Origin: [Clostridium] ultunense DSM 10521 | GTDB lineage: Bacteria > Bacillota > Clostridia > Tissierellales > Tepidimicrobiaceae | Direction: 5' to 3' | Length of the DNA stretch: 50,282 nt | NCBI RefSeq assembly: GCF_000511955.1 | Contig: NZ_AZSU01000001.1 | Span: forward strand, 379,742 to 430,023 | Shown: piece by piece, positions 24,746 to 33,496 of the stretch | Position numbering within the stretch: position 1 is the stretch's first letter | How the letters are laid out: each line of letters starts with the position of its first letter | Notes under the pieces: model-generated | Database searches by the model: none | The model's input: the letters and a program-made list of their open reading frames with translations, nothing else | Told to the model about the DNA's origin: nothing | Position numbers and translations under genes: made by a program

Positions 24746-25848
24746 AAATTAAGCCCTTCTTTATGGACTGCTACACTCAATGCAATCCCAATACATACCA
24801 AATTGATTAATTGGAAGGTTCCTCCGTAGCTTAAGAAAGGGAGTGGAATACCGGTTATAGGCATAAGGCCTATAGTCATTCCAATATTTTCCCATATATG
24901 GATCAAAAACATGGCAGCAAACCCAATAATCATAAGGGAACCAAAGGTATCTGTACTATTTTTGGCAATTTTAATGAGCCTATAGAGTAGTATGAAATAT
25001 AGGAGGATAAGGGCTAATCCACCTATTAATCCAAGTTCTTCACCAACTACTGCAAAAATAAAGTCTGTTTGTTTCTCTGGAAGATAATTATACTGGGTTT
25101 GGGTTCCTTGGAATAATCCTCTTCCAAAAACTTTACCTGATCCTATGGCAATCCTTGATTGCATAGCTTGGTAACCTGTGCCAGAGGTATCCCTTTCCGG
25201 GTCTAAAAAGTCAAATATCCTATTACGTTGATAATCCTCAAGGGAAAACCATAATATTGGAAGACTTATAATTCCTGCCAAGAATGCATAGCCAATATAT
25301 TTCCAATCTAAACCTGCTGCGAAAAGCATAACTAAAACAAAGAATACAAAAACTATGGCAGTTCCTAAGTCAGGTTGCTTTGCAATTAGCAAAATAGGTA
25401 TTCCTGCTAAAATTACTATTTTTAATAAAGTTAATGGTCTATTGATTTCATTTTTGTTTTTATCTATAAATTTAGCTAAAAATATTATTATACCCACCTT
25501 TGAAATCTCAGCTGGCTGGAAGGTAAATCCTCCAATAGTTAACCAAGAATCAGCCCCCCATTGGTCTCCACCAGTTCCGAAAAAAGCAACGGCTACTAAT
25601 AACAAAACCGAAACTATATAAATAGGAATATAGAATTTTCCTAAAAATTGATAGTCCAATAATACTAAGAAGACAATGGCTAAAATGCCTAAAATTGTGG
25701 AAATAGACTGTACTTTTACATAACGGTTAGTTTCGAAAGTCAAGGTAGCTGATTTAATCATTATTATCCCAAATATACAAAGTAGGATAACAGTAATAAA
25801 CAATATTAAATCAAAATTTTTGAAAGATTTTCTTTTTAAATTGAACAT
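24742..25848 (-). CDS. rodA: SEDS-family peptidoglycan polymerase RodA
   Basis: The 368-residue membrane protein has about ten helices and polymerises glycan strands for the elongating cell wall with a class B PBP. Family marks are SRIAIGSGKVFGRGLFQGTQ, LPEKQTDFIFAVVGEELG, the WENIGMTIG segment near the C-terminus and PLPFLSYGG. The QxNYLPEKQTDFIF block favours RodA over FtsW. AAGGAG selects ATG 25848. It stands alone, not beside mreBCD or a PBP gene. Confidence 0.93.
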   Translation of the reverse strand: MFNLKRKSFKNFDLILFITVILLCIFGIIMIKSATLTFETNRYVKVQSISTILGILAIVFLVLLDYQFLGKFYIPIYIVSVLLLVAVAFFGTGGDQWGADSWLTIGGFTFQPAEISKVGIIIFLAKFIDKNKNEINRPLTLLKIVILAGIPILLIAKQPDLGTAIVFVFFVLVMLFAAGLDWKYIGYAFLAGIISLPILWFSLEDYQRNRIFDFLDPERDTSGTGYQAMQSRIAIGSGKVFGRGLFQGTQTQYNYLPEKQTDFIFAVVGEELGLIGGLALILLYFILLYRLIKIAKNSTDTFGSLMIIGFAAMFLIHIWENIGMTIGLMPITGIPLPFLSYGGTFQLINLVCIGIALSVAVHKEGLNF

Positions 25849-25864
25849 GATCAAAACTCCTTTT

Positions 25865-25975
25865 TTATACCGAATAGGAAAGTTCTTATCTATAAAATAT
25901 AGAATAAAAAGAATTTAACCTAAATGAGTTTCAGAAATGCTTCCTTAACAACGCTTTGATAGAAGCTTTTCTTAT
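25865..25975 (+). ncRNA. Intergenic structured element, copy A
   Basis: This stretch shares its sequence and order of blocks with 44405-44514: a 15-base block GAATAGGAAAGTTCT, ACCTAAAT, and GCTTCCTTAACAA. It can fold into a first hairpin, AGG...GTTCTT (25876-25887) with AAGAAT...CCT (25909-25921). A second hairpin is GCTTC (25939-25943) with GAAGC (25962-25966), followed by T-rich sequence. A pair in stem 1 is T-A here and C-G in the other copy, a compensatory change. It may be a small RNA or a dispersed repeat. The rest of the 370-bp gap up to 26218 holds only a possible -10 (TATAAT at 26085-26090). Confidence 0.55.
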
Positions 25976-26218
25976 AACTAAAATAAATTATATCATATTT
26001 TAGAATAGAAGCCACATATTTATTCAATCCATTCAAATTATTGTAATAAAAATTATAAAAGATTTAACATATTAATTTATAGGGTATAATTGATGATAAC
26101 AATATAGATGGAAATAAATATGGGTTTTTTAATTCAATATAGCCATGAAAAGAGATTTTTTTGAAGTAAGGAATTGCATGGAACAGATATAATTATTTTT
26201 CATAGAGGAGGTAGCAGT

Positions 26219-26845
26219 ATGTGTGGAAGATTTTTACTTGATAGTGATATTGAAGAGATAATTAGGACCTATAGAATATTTAAAAAGGAAATTGATAGTT
26301 TTGATAAAGGAGATTATTATCCTTCACAAAAAGCACCTATAGTGTTAGAAAAAGGAGAAAGGTCTATTACACTGGCCAAATGGGGATTTCCTTATGGAAG
26401 TAAAAAGGGGCTTGTAATCAATGGAAGAGCAGAGACTATTATGGATAAACCTCTGTTTAAAAATGCCTTCTACAGTGGTAGATGTATTATTCCTGCAAAT
26501 ATTTTTTACGAATGGAAGGATGAAGGGAATAGAAAAAAGATAATGCATAAAATAAGTTTACAAGATAGTAATTTAATTTCCCTTGGGGGTATATATAAAT
26601 TGTCTATTGATGAAAATTCAAATAAACAGCTTATTTTTGTTATAATAACTACTGAAGCCGATAAAAATATGAGATCTATCCATTCAAGAATGCCTCTAAT
26701 TATAAAGGAAGACATGGTAGATATATGGTTAAAGGATAGTACTTCTATCCAGGTTTTAAAAAAGATACTGAAGGATAATAAGGACAATGATCTTATAATT
26801 GAAAAGGGTGAAGATGAAAAACATCAGCAATTAAAGATGTTTTAA
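26219..26845 (+). CDS. yedK: SRAP-family abasic-site protein (YedK/HMCES-like)
   Basis: The 208-residue protein cross-links to abasic sites in single-stranded DNA through its N-terminal cysteine and shields them. Start ATG 26219 puts the catalytic C2 directly after the initiator methionine, as the family requires; AGGAGGT at 26206-26212 supports it. Other active-site residues are N68 in NGRAE, E98 in FYEWK and H155 in HSRMPL. Endonuclease IV follows 43 bp later on the same strand, so two enzymes for abasic DNA are paired. Confidence 0.93.
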   Translation: MCGRFLLDSDIEEIIRTYRIFKKEIDSFDKGDYYPSQKAPIVLEKGERSITLAKWGFPYGSKKGLVINGRAETIMDKPLFKNAFYSGRCIIPANIFYEWKDEGNRKKIMHKISLQDSNLISLGGIYKLSIDENSNKQLIFVIITTEADKNMRSIHSRMPLIIKEDMVDIWLKDSTSIQVLKKILKDNKDNDLIIEKGEDEKHQQLKMF

Positions 26846-26888
26846 AGGTTTTTAGGGTAGTTTATAGTCTAGGAGAAAGGATGATTAA

Positions 26889-27716
26889 ATGCACATTGGT
26901 TGTCATTTGACTATTGCAAAAGGTTATAAGAAGGCAGCGGAATTAGCTCTGGAAATAGGAGCCAATGTTTTTCAATTTTTCAGTAGAAATCCTAGAGGTT
27001 CAACTTCTAAGGAATTGGATATGGAAGATATAGAGGAAATGGAAAGGATATTAAAGGAAAATGATTTTGGGCCATTACTTGCCCATGCACCATATATAAT
27101 AAACCTAGGTTCATATAAGGGCAGAATCTATGGAATGGCTAAAGGGATATTAAAGGAGGATTATGAAAGGTTAAATGAGATTTCTATTCCCTATTTTACA
27201 TTTCATCCAGGGAACCATGTAGGGAAAGGACCAGAATATGGGGTTCAAAGGATTATTGATGCTTTAAATGAAATAATTACAGGAAATGAAACTACAATGC
27301 TTTTATTGGAAACTATGTCTGGCAAAGGTACGGAACTAGGCCGTAATTTTCAAGAGATACGGGATATTATAGATGGGGTAAAGTATAGTGAATTAGTAGG
27401 AGTCTGCTTGGATACCTGTCATATATATTCGGCTGGTTATGATATTGTTAATGATTTAGATGGGGTATTAGGTGAATTTGATGATATAATTGGATTAGAA
27501 AAATTGAAAGCCATCCATTTGAATGATAGTATGGTAGAATTCGACAGTGGAAAAGATAGACATGCTAAGATTGGAGAAGGAACCATAGGCTTAGAAGCTA
27601 TAAAAAATATAATAAACCATCCAAATTTAAAAGATTTGCCTTTTTATTTGGAAACACCTAATGAATTAGAAGGATATAAGGAAGAGATAGAACTTTTAAG
27701 AAAGCTTAGAGGTTGA
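26889..27716 (+). CDS. nfo: Endonuclease IV (AP endonuclease)
   Basis: The 275-residue TIM-barrel enzyme cleaves DNA 5' of abasic sites. Zinc-ligand motifs are present in order: HAPYIINL, HPGNHVG, LLLETMSGKGTELG, CLDTCHIYSAGYD, HLNDS, DRHAKIGEGTIG and a final LETPNE. GGAGAAAGGATG precedes ATG 26889. It is co-directional with the SRAP gene, and a hairpin terminator follows. Confidence 0.96.
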   Translation: MHIGCHLTIAKGYKKAAELALEIGANVFQFFSRNPRGSTSKELDMEDIEEMERILKENDFGPLLAHAPYIINLGSYKGRIYGMAKGILKEDYERLNEISIPYFTFHPGNHVGKGPEYGVQRIIDALNEIITGNETTMLLLETMSGKGTELGRNFQEIRDIIDGVKYSELVGVCLDTCHIYSAGYDIVNDLDGVLGEFDDIIGLEKLKAIHLNDSMVEFDSGKDRHAKIGEGTIGLEAIKNIINHPNLKDLPFYLETPNELEGYKEEIELLRKLRG

Positions 27717-27737
27717 AATATAATGATAGAATATAAT

Positions 27738-27776
27738 GATCTACCTAGCATGTAGACATGCTAGGCAGATCTTTCA
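27738..27776 (+). terminator. Terminator between nfo and feoB
   Basis: A 15-bp stem with one mismatch (27738-27752 and 27757-27771) lies between the convergent genes. The tails are only moderately T-rich; it may work in both directions. Confidence 0.75.
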
Positions 27777-27787
27777 TACCTATAAAA

Positions 27788-29935
27788 CTATATTAAACCG
27801 AATAACCTTGCCCCTTGAGCCACTAGAAAACATATAACAATGCCTGTAATTGTAGGAACTAAGAAGGATACCCAGGCCCATTTCCAACTTTGAGTTTCTT
27901 TCCGGATAGTTAAAAGGGTGGTGCCGCAGGGCCAGTGGTTTAATGCAAATAGCATGGTACAGATAGCTGTTAACCAAGTCCAACCATTAGAAACTAATAG
28001 CTGTTTCATTTCAGTTAGACTGTCTAAATCTAGCATAGAACCTTTAGACATATAGCTCATGATTAAAATTGGAATAACGATCTCATTTGCCGGTAGGCCT
28101 AATATAAAGGCCATTAAAATATAGCCATCCATTCCTAACAACTGTGCAAAGGGATTAAGGAATTGGGCACAATGGGTTAATAAACTAGCATTACCAATTA
28201 TAATATTGGCCATAACCCAAATAATTAAACCAGCGGGAGCAGCCACTATAACAGCTCGACTTAGTACAAACAATGTACGGTCAAAGATAGAACGAACTAT
28301 GATTTTACCTACTTGGGGTTTTCTATAAGGAGGTAATTCTAAAGTAAAGGAAGAAGGCAATCCTTTTAATATGGTTTTTGATAGCAACTTAGATACAAAT
28401 AGGGTGATTATAACACCCAATAATATAGCAATTAACACAGATAATGTAGCTGTCAAAGAACTTAAAGCACCAGTAGAGCTTCCAATAAAAATGGTTGCAA
28501 GAGCTATTAAGATTGGAAACCGGCCATTGCAGGGCACAAAATTATTGGTAATAATAGCAATTAATCTTTCCCTTGATGAATCAATGATTCTGCATGATAT
28601 AACTCCGGCAGCATTACAACCAAAGCCCATACACATAGTCAAGGCTTGCTTTCCATGGGCTCCTGCTTTTTTGAAATAATAATCTAGGTTAAAGGCCACT
28701 CTGGGTAAATAACCTAAATCTTCTAATAGGGTAAATAGCGGAAAAAATATTGCCATTGGTGGAAGCATTACTGACACTACCCATGCTAGTGTACGGTAAA
28801 TACCTAATACTAAAATATCATGGAACCAGTTAGGGGCTTTCATAAGTTTAAATAAGTTACTTAATTTTCCTTCTATCCAAAACAACCCATTTGCTAATAT
28901 ATCAGAAGGGAGGTTAGCACCTTCAATAGTAATCCAGAAAACAAGACCTAAAAGTCCAATCATTATAGGGATTCCAAAAATTCTGGAAGTTAATATCCTA
29001 TCAATTTTGTGATCTAGTAGATTATGATTTTTGTTTTCAAAGATAACTACTTCTTCACTTATATTTTCTGCAGTTTTTACAATGCTAGCTACAATACAAT
29101 CCCTTAGTTTTTCTAGCTCAATATTCTCTTTTTTTAGATTGGTAAAAAGGGTTTCTAATTTTTTTCTTAATAACTCATTTTTGGATAAATCAAAACTTAT
29201 ATAATCTTTCATTGATTCTAACAATTTACTATCTCCGTCCATTATGCGGAGAGATACCCATCTGCTATTCATCTTTTTGCCTACTAAATTATCTATTAGA
29301 GGTTGTATCTCTTTAATTGCTTTTTCAAGTACTCCATCATAATTAATCTTTTTAGGATTGGTTTTGATTTCATCTTTGGCAACTTTCTCTATTGCGTTTT
29401 TCAATTCTTCTAATCCTTTTCCACTTCTAGCAATAGTTCCCACTACTGGTACTCCCAGAATTCTTTCTAGTTTATTTAAATCAACCCGTATATTTTTTCG
29501 ATTTGCTTCATCTAAAAGATTAACGCAGACTACTACTCTATTAGTAATTTCCATTATTTGAAGGACTAAATTGAGATTTCTTTCTAAAGAAGTAGCATCT
29601 GTAACCACAACTGTTACATGAGGATTACCGAAACAGATAAAGTCTCTAGCTATTTGTTCTTCTATAGAATTAGCAAGCAAGGAATAAGTACCTGGCAAGT
29701 CTACTAAAGTATATTGCTTATCCTTATACTTATATCTACCTTGTGCGTTGGTAACGGTCTTACCAGGCCAATTGCCTGTGTGCTGGTTAAGGCCTGTAAG
29801 GCTATTAAAAACAGTGCTTTTTCCAGTATTGGGATTACCTGCTAATGCAACTACAATATCATCATAAGATTCAATCTTTATTTCAAACATTTCTTTTAAA
29901 GTAGCTATGCCTGTAGATTGACTGGTTAAACCCAT
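27788..29935 (-). CDS. feoB: Ferrous iron transporter FeoB
   Basis: The 715-residue protein imports Fe(II). It has a cytoplasmic G-domain, with G1 GNPNTGKST (33-41) and G3 DLPG (79-82), a helical guanine-dissociation-inhibitor-like region, and a membrane part of about eleven helices in two Gate domains. MCMGFGCNAAGVISCRIID is in the first Gate. A 30-residue N-terminal extension precedes the G-domain. GGGAGG ten bases upstream supports ATG 29935. feoA lies 20 bp upstream in the same operon. Confidence 0.97.
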   Translation of the reverse strand: MGLTSQSTGIATLKEMFEIKIESYDDIVVALAGNPNTGKSTVFNSLTGLNQHTGNWPGKTVTNAQGRYKYKDKQYTLVDLPGTYSLLANSIEEQIARDFICFGNPHVTVVVTDATSLERNLNLVLQIMEITNRVVVCVNLLDEANRKNIRVDLNKLERILGVPVVGTIARSGKGLEELKNAIEKVAKDEIKTNPKKINYDGVLEKAIKEIQPLIDNLVGKKMNSRWVSLRIMDGDSKLLESMKDYISFDLSKNELLRKKLETLFTNLKKENIELEKLRDCIVASIVKTAENISEEVVIFENKNHNLLDHKIDRILTSRIFGIPIMIGLLGLVFWITIEGANLPSDILANGLFWIEGKLSNLFKLMKAPNWFHDILVLGIYRTLAWVVSVMLPPMAIFFPLFTLLEDLGYLPRVAFNLDYYFKKAGAHGKQALTMCMGFGCNAAGVISCRIIDSSRERLIAIITNNFVPCNGRFPILIALATIFIGSSTGALSSLTATLSVLIAILLGVIITLFVSKLLSKTILKGLPSSFTLELPPYRKPQVGKIIVRSIFDRTLFVLSRAVIVAAPAGLIIWVMANIIIGNASLLTHCAQFLNPFAQLLGMDGYILMAFILGLPANEIVIPILIMSYMSKGSMLDLDSLTEMKQLLVSNGWTWLTAICTMLFALNHWPCGTTLLTIRKETQSWKWAWVSFLVPTITGIVICFLVAQGARLFGLI

Positions 29936-29955
29936 TTACAATACCTCCCTTGAAG

Positions 29956-30201
29956 CTATTGTTGAATTAGTTCAACAATAATTTGAGATGATTCTTCTGA
30001 ACGTAAGGCAATGACTGTCCCTCTAATTTCGTAAGCAATAGGATCTCCAGCAGGGCTTTTTATTAAAGGCATTACAGCTGTATTATGGATAAGACCTAAA
30101 TCTAACATTCTTCTTCGAATAGTTCCGTTTGCAGCAAGGCCTCTTACCTTGCCAAGGGTGCCTGTAGGTAGTTGATCTAATGTAAATAAATTTTTGTCCA
30201 T
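29956..30201 (-). CDS. feoA: FeoA domain protein
   Basis: The 81-residue SH3-like protein has the FeoA pattern: TLDQLPTGTLGKVRGLAANGTIRRRMLDLGL split over 7-37, then AYEIRGTVIALRSEES. It assists FeoB at the membrane. GGAGGT selects ATG 30201 over an upstream ATG at 30219. It is first in feoAB and divergent from a DtxR-like regulator, with a dyad between them. Confidence 0.94.
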   Translation of the reverse strand: MDKNLFTLDQLPTGTLGKVRGLAANGTIRRRMLDLGLIHNTAVMPLIKSPAGDPIAYEIRGTVIALRSEESSQIIVELIQQ

Positions 30202-30258
30202 GATAAACCTCCATTCCATTAATGTTTTATAGTTTTATTACATAAGTTAGCTATAGGA

Positions 30259-30277
30259 AACTTTATTAGATAAAGTT
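30259..30277. promoter_or_regulatory. Candidate DtxR-type operator between feoA and its regulator
   Basis: AACTTTAT (30259-30266), TAG and ATAAAGTT (30270-30277) form a perfect 8-3-8 dyad in the 144-bp divergent region. The size and symmetry fit a DtxR/MntR-family site for iron repression of feoAB. No factor is proven. Confidence 0.55.
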
Positions 30278-30345
30278 AATAATCAAGATATGCACTAATG
30301 CTTATACATGTTACACTGAAAGAAAATATAGGGAGGCTGGAGTAT

Positions 30346-30855
30346 TTGAGTAAAAAAGATGAGTTTTATACAGTTCGTGGTTACAAGATGATAAATTCAG
30401 AAACAAAATTATTAACTTCTAGTATGGAGGATTATCTAGAAATGATTTATAGAATATGTAAAGAGGAAGATTATATACGTATAAACCAATTAGCAAGAAA
30501 TTTAAACGTTCGTCCATCATCGGCAACTAAGATAGTTCAGAAATTAAGAAATTTAGGAATGGTGGAATATGAGAGATACGGCATAATTCAACTTACGGAG
30601 AAAGGGAAGAAGGTTGGCAGATTTCTTTTAAAGAGACATAATATTATAGACGAGTTTCTAAAAAATATTGGAACAGAAGAAACTAGGCTTAAGGATACCG
30701 AAATGATAGAACACAGTGTGAGTATTAATACTCTACAAAATATACATATCTTAAATAAATTTTTATTTGATAATCCTGATATAATGGAGAGATTTGAAAT
30801 CTATAAGGTGGAGTATCATAAAGGGGTGAACTCCTTTGACTTTCCAATATATTAA
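30346..30855 (+). CDS. DtxR/MntR-family metal-dependent regulator
   Basis: The roughly 169-residue repressor has a winged helix (SMEDYLEMIYRI, RINQLARNLNVRPSSATKIVQKL) and the metal/dimer domain (FLLKRHNIIDEFLKNIG, DTEMIEHSVS). It lacks the C-terminal SH3 domain of long DtxR proteins, as MntR does. GGGAGG at 30331-30336 favours TTG 30346; an upstream ATG at 30298 has no ribosome site. Its divergence from feoAB points to control of iron uptake. Iron rather than manganese as co-repressor is inferred from the neighbours. Confidence 0.88.
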   Translation: MSKKDEFYTVRGYKMINSETKLLTSSMEDYLEMIYRICKEEDYIRINQLARNLNVRPSSATKIVQKLRNLGMVEYERYGIIQLTEKGKKVGRFLLKRHNIIDEFLKNIGTEETRLKDTEMIEHSVSINTLQNIHILNKFLFDNPDIMERFEIYKVEYHKGVNSFDFPIY

Positions 30856-30872
30856 GATTAATCATAAATTTA

Positions 30873-30881
30873 TGGTATAAT
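30873..30881 (+). promoter_or_regulatory. Extended -10 promoter of the TctA-mevalonate operon
   Basis: TGGTATAAT lies 33 bp before the first gene of the operon and 15 bp after the regulator stop. It gives the operon its own start. Confidence 0.6.
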
Positions 30882-30913
30882 ATTATTTATCTAAATTAAA
30901 AGGGGATATAATT

Positions 30914-31156
30914 ATGAATAAAGAAAAACAAATGGTAGAAATTTGGGGAGATATAGTTGAAATTAAATCTCTAGTAATGTCAATAATTATTTCGGGGATT
31001 ACAACTATGGGTGCTTATTTTTTAGCACCATCTAATAATAAAACAAAACAGCTATTTTTTGGTTTAGTAGGAGCGGTTTTAGGTTTTGTTATATCGGCTT
31101 TACTAATTAAACCAAAGAGGATTATTCTTTTAGAAGAAGAACTAAAGAAAAAATAA
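30914..31156 (+). CDS. Small two-helix membrane protein upstream of a TctA permease
   Basis: The 80-residue protein has a charged N-terminus (MNKEKQMVEIWGDIVEIK), two hydrophobic helices (about 20-38 and 46-65) and a lysine-rich end. I know no family for it. AAGGGG precedes ATG 30914 and the TctA-type gene starts 14 bp after its stop. Position suggests an auxiliary subunit, taking the place of the longer TctB; that is inference. Confidence 0.7.
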   Translation: MNKEKQMVEIWGDIVEIKSLVMSIIISGITTMGAYFLAPSNNKTKQLFFGLVGAVLGFVISALLIKPKRIILLEEELKKK

Positions 31157-31169
31157 GGAGAAATTAGCT

Positions 31170-32528
31170 ATGGATATAATGCTTATAATTCAAATGATTT
31201 TGGCAGCTTTAGCCGCTGTTTTCATATATACAATTATTGGGTTTATTCCTGGCACAGATGAAACATCGGTACTAATGCCTATAACTTTGACGGTGGTTCT
31301 AGCTGGTACACCACCTATAATCGTGTTAACTTTTTTTATTGCTGCAATTGTCACATTGAATTTAATAAATGCCATACCAACAGCATTAGTAGGATTACCA
31401 GGTGGCGTAATGTCTAGTCCTATGTTAGAACATTCTTTGTTCTTGAAAGAAAAGGGAATGTCGGCAATAGTTATAAAGAAGATGGCAGTAGGATCTCTAA
31501 TTGGAACTGTTATATCAATTCCTATCGCTTTAATGCTTGCAAACATTTTAGCACCTTATGGAGAGAAAATAAAGAACTTTGCACCTCTATTATTCTTCTT
31601 AGGGGCAATCTTTTTATCCCTAATTGGTAAAAATAAAATATTATCTATACTCAGCATCATGCCATTGGCATTATTGTTTATGGGATTGAGACATTTATAC
31701 TGGGGGATAGGAATTGTACCAAGAGACGTAAATATTACAACATCTTTTTTCCTTGGTATTACAATTGGTCCTTTAATCGTTTCTTTATTTACGCTTTTAA
31801 ATAAAGGTAAGCGTCAATCTATGATAACGGAAAATTCCAAAAAAATAGTTATACCTAGTGAAGCTAGAGGTAGTACAACATTAAACCCTTTTAAAATATT
31901 AACAAGGGAAGAAATGAGAAATGCATCTGTTGCAGCTTTAATAGTAAATTTTTTATTTGTACTCAGCCCTGTAGGATTAACTATTTTATTTGGAGAGACT
32001 ATGGCAAATAGGATGAAAGATCCTGTTAATAAAGCAACAACAGCAATAACAACTATGAGCGCCTTAGGACAAGCAACCTATCTTTCTGGGATAATTATTC
32101 CTCTAATGGCTATAGGCCTTCCTTTGTCACCTACTGCCATTGGACCAGGAGGTGCATTGTTTAATGCACCTCCCGTTTTCACAGTTGAAAATAATTTGTA
32201 TCATATATTGGATAAATGGGAATTTATAGTGGCCATATTAATTGGTGCAGTAATTGCAGTAACTATAACCTACTATATTACCAATAGGTTTGCTGGTAGA
32301 ATTTCAGCCTTTGTCCTAAGAAAAATACCCCATGAATCAATTTTAGGTTTATTTATTTCATTTATCCTTTTATTAGCATATATGGATGCAGGATTAATAA
32401 ATGTTTTTGGAGTATTACTCATAGGTGTAACTTGTGGTACATTAAATAAAATGGGGGTCAGTTATGGAATACAGTTTATGACTTTATATGCAGCCCCATG
32501 GATTATTGAAAAGATTATTTTATTATAA
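31170..32528 (+). CDS. TctA-family tripartite carboxylate transporter permease
   Basis: The 452-residue protein has about ten to twelve helices and two inverted TctA-like motifs, IIGFIPGTDETSVLMPI near residue 22 and a second in the C-terminal half (GLPLSPTAIGPGGALF). TctA permeases carry citrate and other carboxylates with a TctB subunit and TctC binding protein. Neither is recognisable here. The next gene, mevalonate kinase, starts 23 bp later, so the permease belongs to the mevalonate operon. Mevalonate, itself a hydroxy-carboxylate, is a plausible substrate. Confidence 0.82.
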   Translation: MDIMLIIQMILAALAAVFIYTIIGFIPGTDETSVLMPITLTVVLAGTPPIIVLTFFIAAIVTLNLINAIPTALVGLPGGVMSSPMLEHSLFLKEKGMSAIVIKKMAVGSLIGTVISIPIALMLANILAPYGEKIKNFAPLLFFLGAIFLSLIGKNKILSILSIMPLALLFMGLRHLYWGIGIVPRDVNITTSFFLGITIGPLIVSLFTLLNKGKRQSMITENSKKIVIPSEARGSTTLNPFKILTREEMRNASVAALIVNFLFVLSPVGLTILFGETMANRMKDPVNKATTAITTMSALGQATYLSGIIIPLMAIGLPLSPTAIGPGGALFNAPPVFTVENNLYHILDKWEFIVAILIGAVIAVTITYYITNRFAGRISAFVLRKIPHESILGLFISFILLLAYMDAGLINVFGVLLIGVTCGTLNKMGVSYGIQFMTLYAAPWIIEKIILL

Positions 32529-32551
32529 TACTTATGAAGAAGGAGTATAAT

Positions 32552-33496
32552 ATGGAAAACAAAATAACAACAGGAACTGCCATAGGTAAAATAATTTTGA
32601 TTGGGGAACATGCTGTTGTATATGGACAGCCAGCATTGGCCATCCCCTTCCCGGAAACAAGAATTAAAACTATAATAAGTAGAAAAAGGGGTCCCGTAAT
32701 GTTGGATTGCTTTTTTTATAAAGGTTTATTGCTTAATGCCCCAGAAAGGTTATTAGGTCTAACTACTATCATAAAGGAGATAGTAAATGGTTTTGATAAA
32801 GAATTAAAGGATTTTAGCATCAGAATTGAAAGCTCTATTCCACCAGAAAGGGGAATGGGTTCTAGTGCTGCAGTAGCAGTAGCAACAGTTCGTGCTTTAT
32901 ATGATTTTTTTGATCAACCATTAACTGACCAGGATTTATTCAAATGGTCAAATATTTCTGAAAAAATAGTCCACGGCAATCCAAGCGGTATAGATACTGC
33001 AATCATTATAGGGGAAACTCCCCTCTATTACATTAAGGGGAAGCCCTTTGTTCCTTTTCCCTTTAAACTAGATGCTTTTTTAATAGTTGCAGATACTGGG
33101 GAACTTGGCCAAACTCAAGCTGCCGTTGCTAGTGTTGAGAAGTTGATGGACACTGATCCTGAAAAGGGTGAGGATATAATTAAACAGCTAGGCTTTCTAA
33201 CTAAAAATGCAAAAGTTTCGATTGAATCAAATGATGGAGAAAAGCTTGGGGAAACTATGAGCAAAGCCCATTCCCTATTAGATAAATTGGGAGTGAGTAA
33301 TGAAATATTAAACCTTTTAGTTTCTGTAGCTGTAGAGAATGGGGCTTTAGGTGCTAAATTAACTGGTGGTGGTCGTGGTGGTTGTATGATAGCTTTAGCT
33401 GCTACCCAACAGGAGGCTATATCCATTTCTAATAAATTGCTATGTAATGGGGCTAAAAATACTTGGATATATAATATGGGAGTTGATTTGCTATGA
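32552..33496 (+). CDS. mvaK1: Mevalonate kinase
   Basis: The 314-residue GHMP kinase phosphorylates mevalonate. N-terminal GEHAVVYGQPALAIPF, ATP loop PPERGMGSSAAVAVATVRAL, GNPSGIDT (catalytic Asp) and C-terminal KLTGGGRGGCMIAL are all present. AAGGAG at 32538-32543 favours ATG 32552 over ATG 32534. Its stop overlaps the start of the decarboxylase gene (ATGA). It is the first of three consecutive lower mevalonate steps. Confidence 0.95.
   Translation: MENKITTGTAIGKIILIGEHAVVYGQPALAIPFPETRIKTIISRKRGPVMLDCFFYKGLLLNAPERLLGLTTIIKEIVNGFDKELKDFSIRIESSIPPERGMGSSAAVAVATVRALYDFFDQPLTDQDLFKWSNISEKIVHGNPSGIDTAIIIGETPLYYIKGKPFVPFPFKLDAFLIVADTGELGQTQAAVASVEKLMDTDPEKGEDIIKQLGFLTKNAKVSIESNDGEKLGETMSKAHSLLDKLGVSNEILNLLVSVAVENGALGAKLTGGGRGGCMIALAATQQEAISISNKLLCNGAKNTWIYNMGVDLL

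Noticed and set aside
25871-25886. Resemblance of GAATAGGAAAGTTC to half of a yeast FRT recombinase site
   Set aside because: There is no second inverted half-site with the correct spacer, and no recombinase gene; the likeness is short and probably chance.
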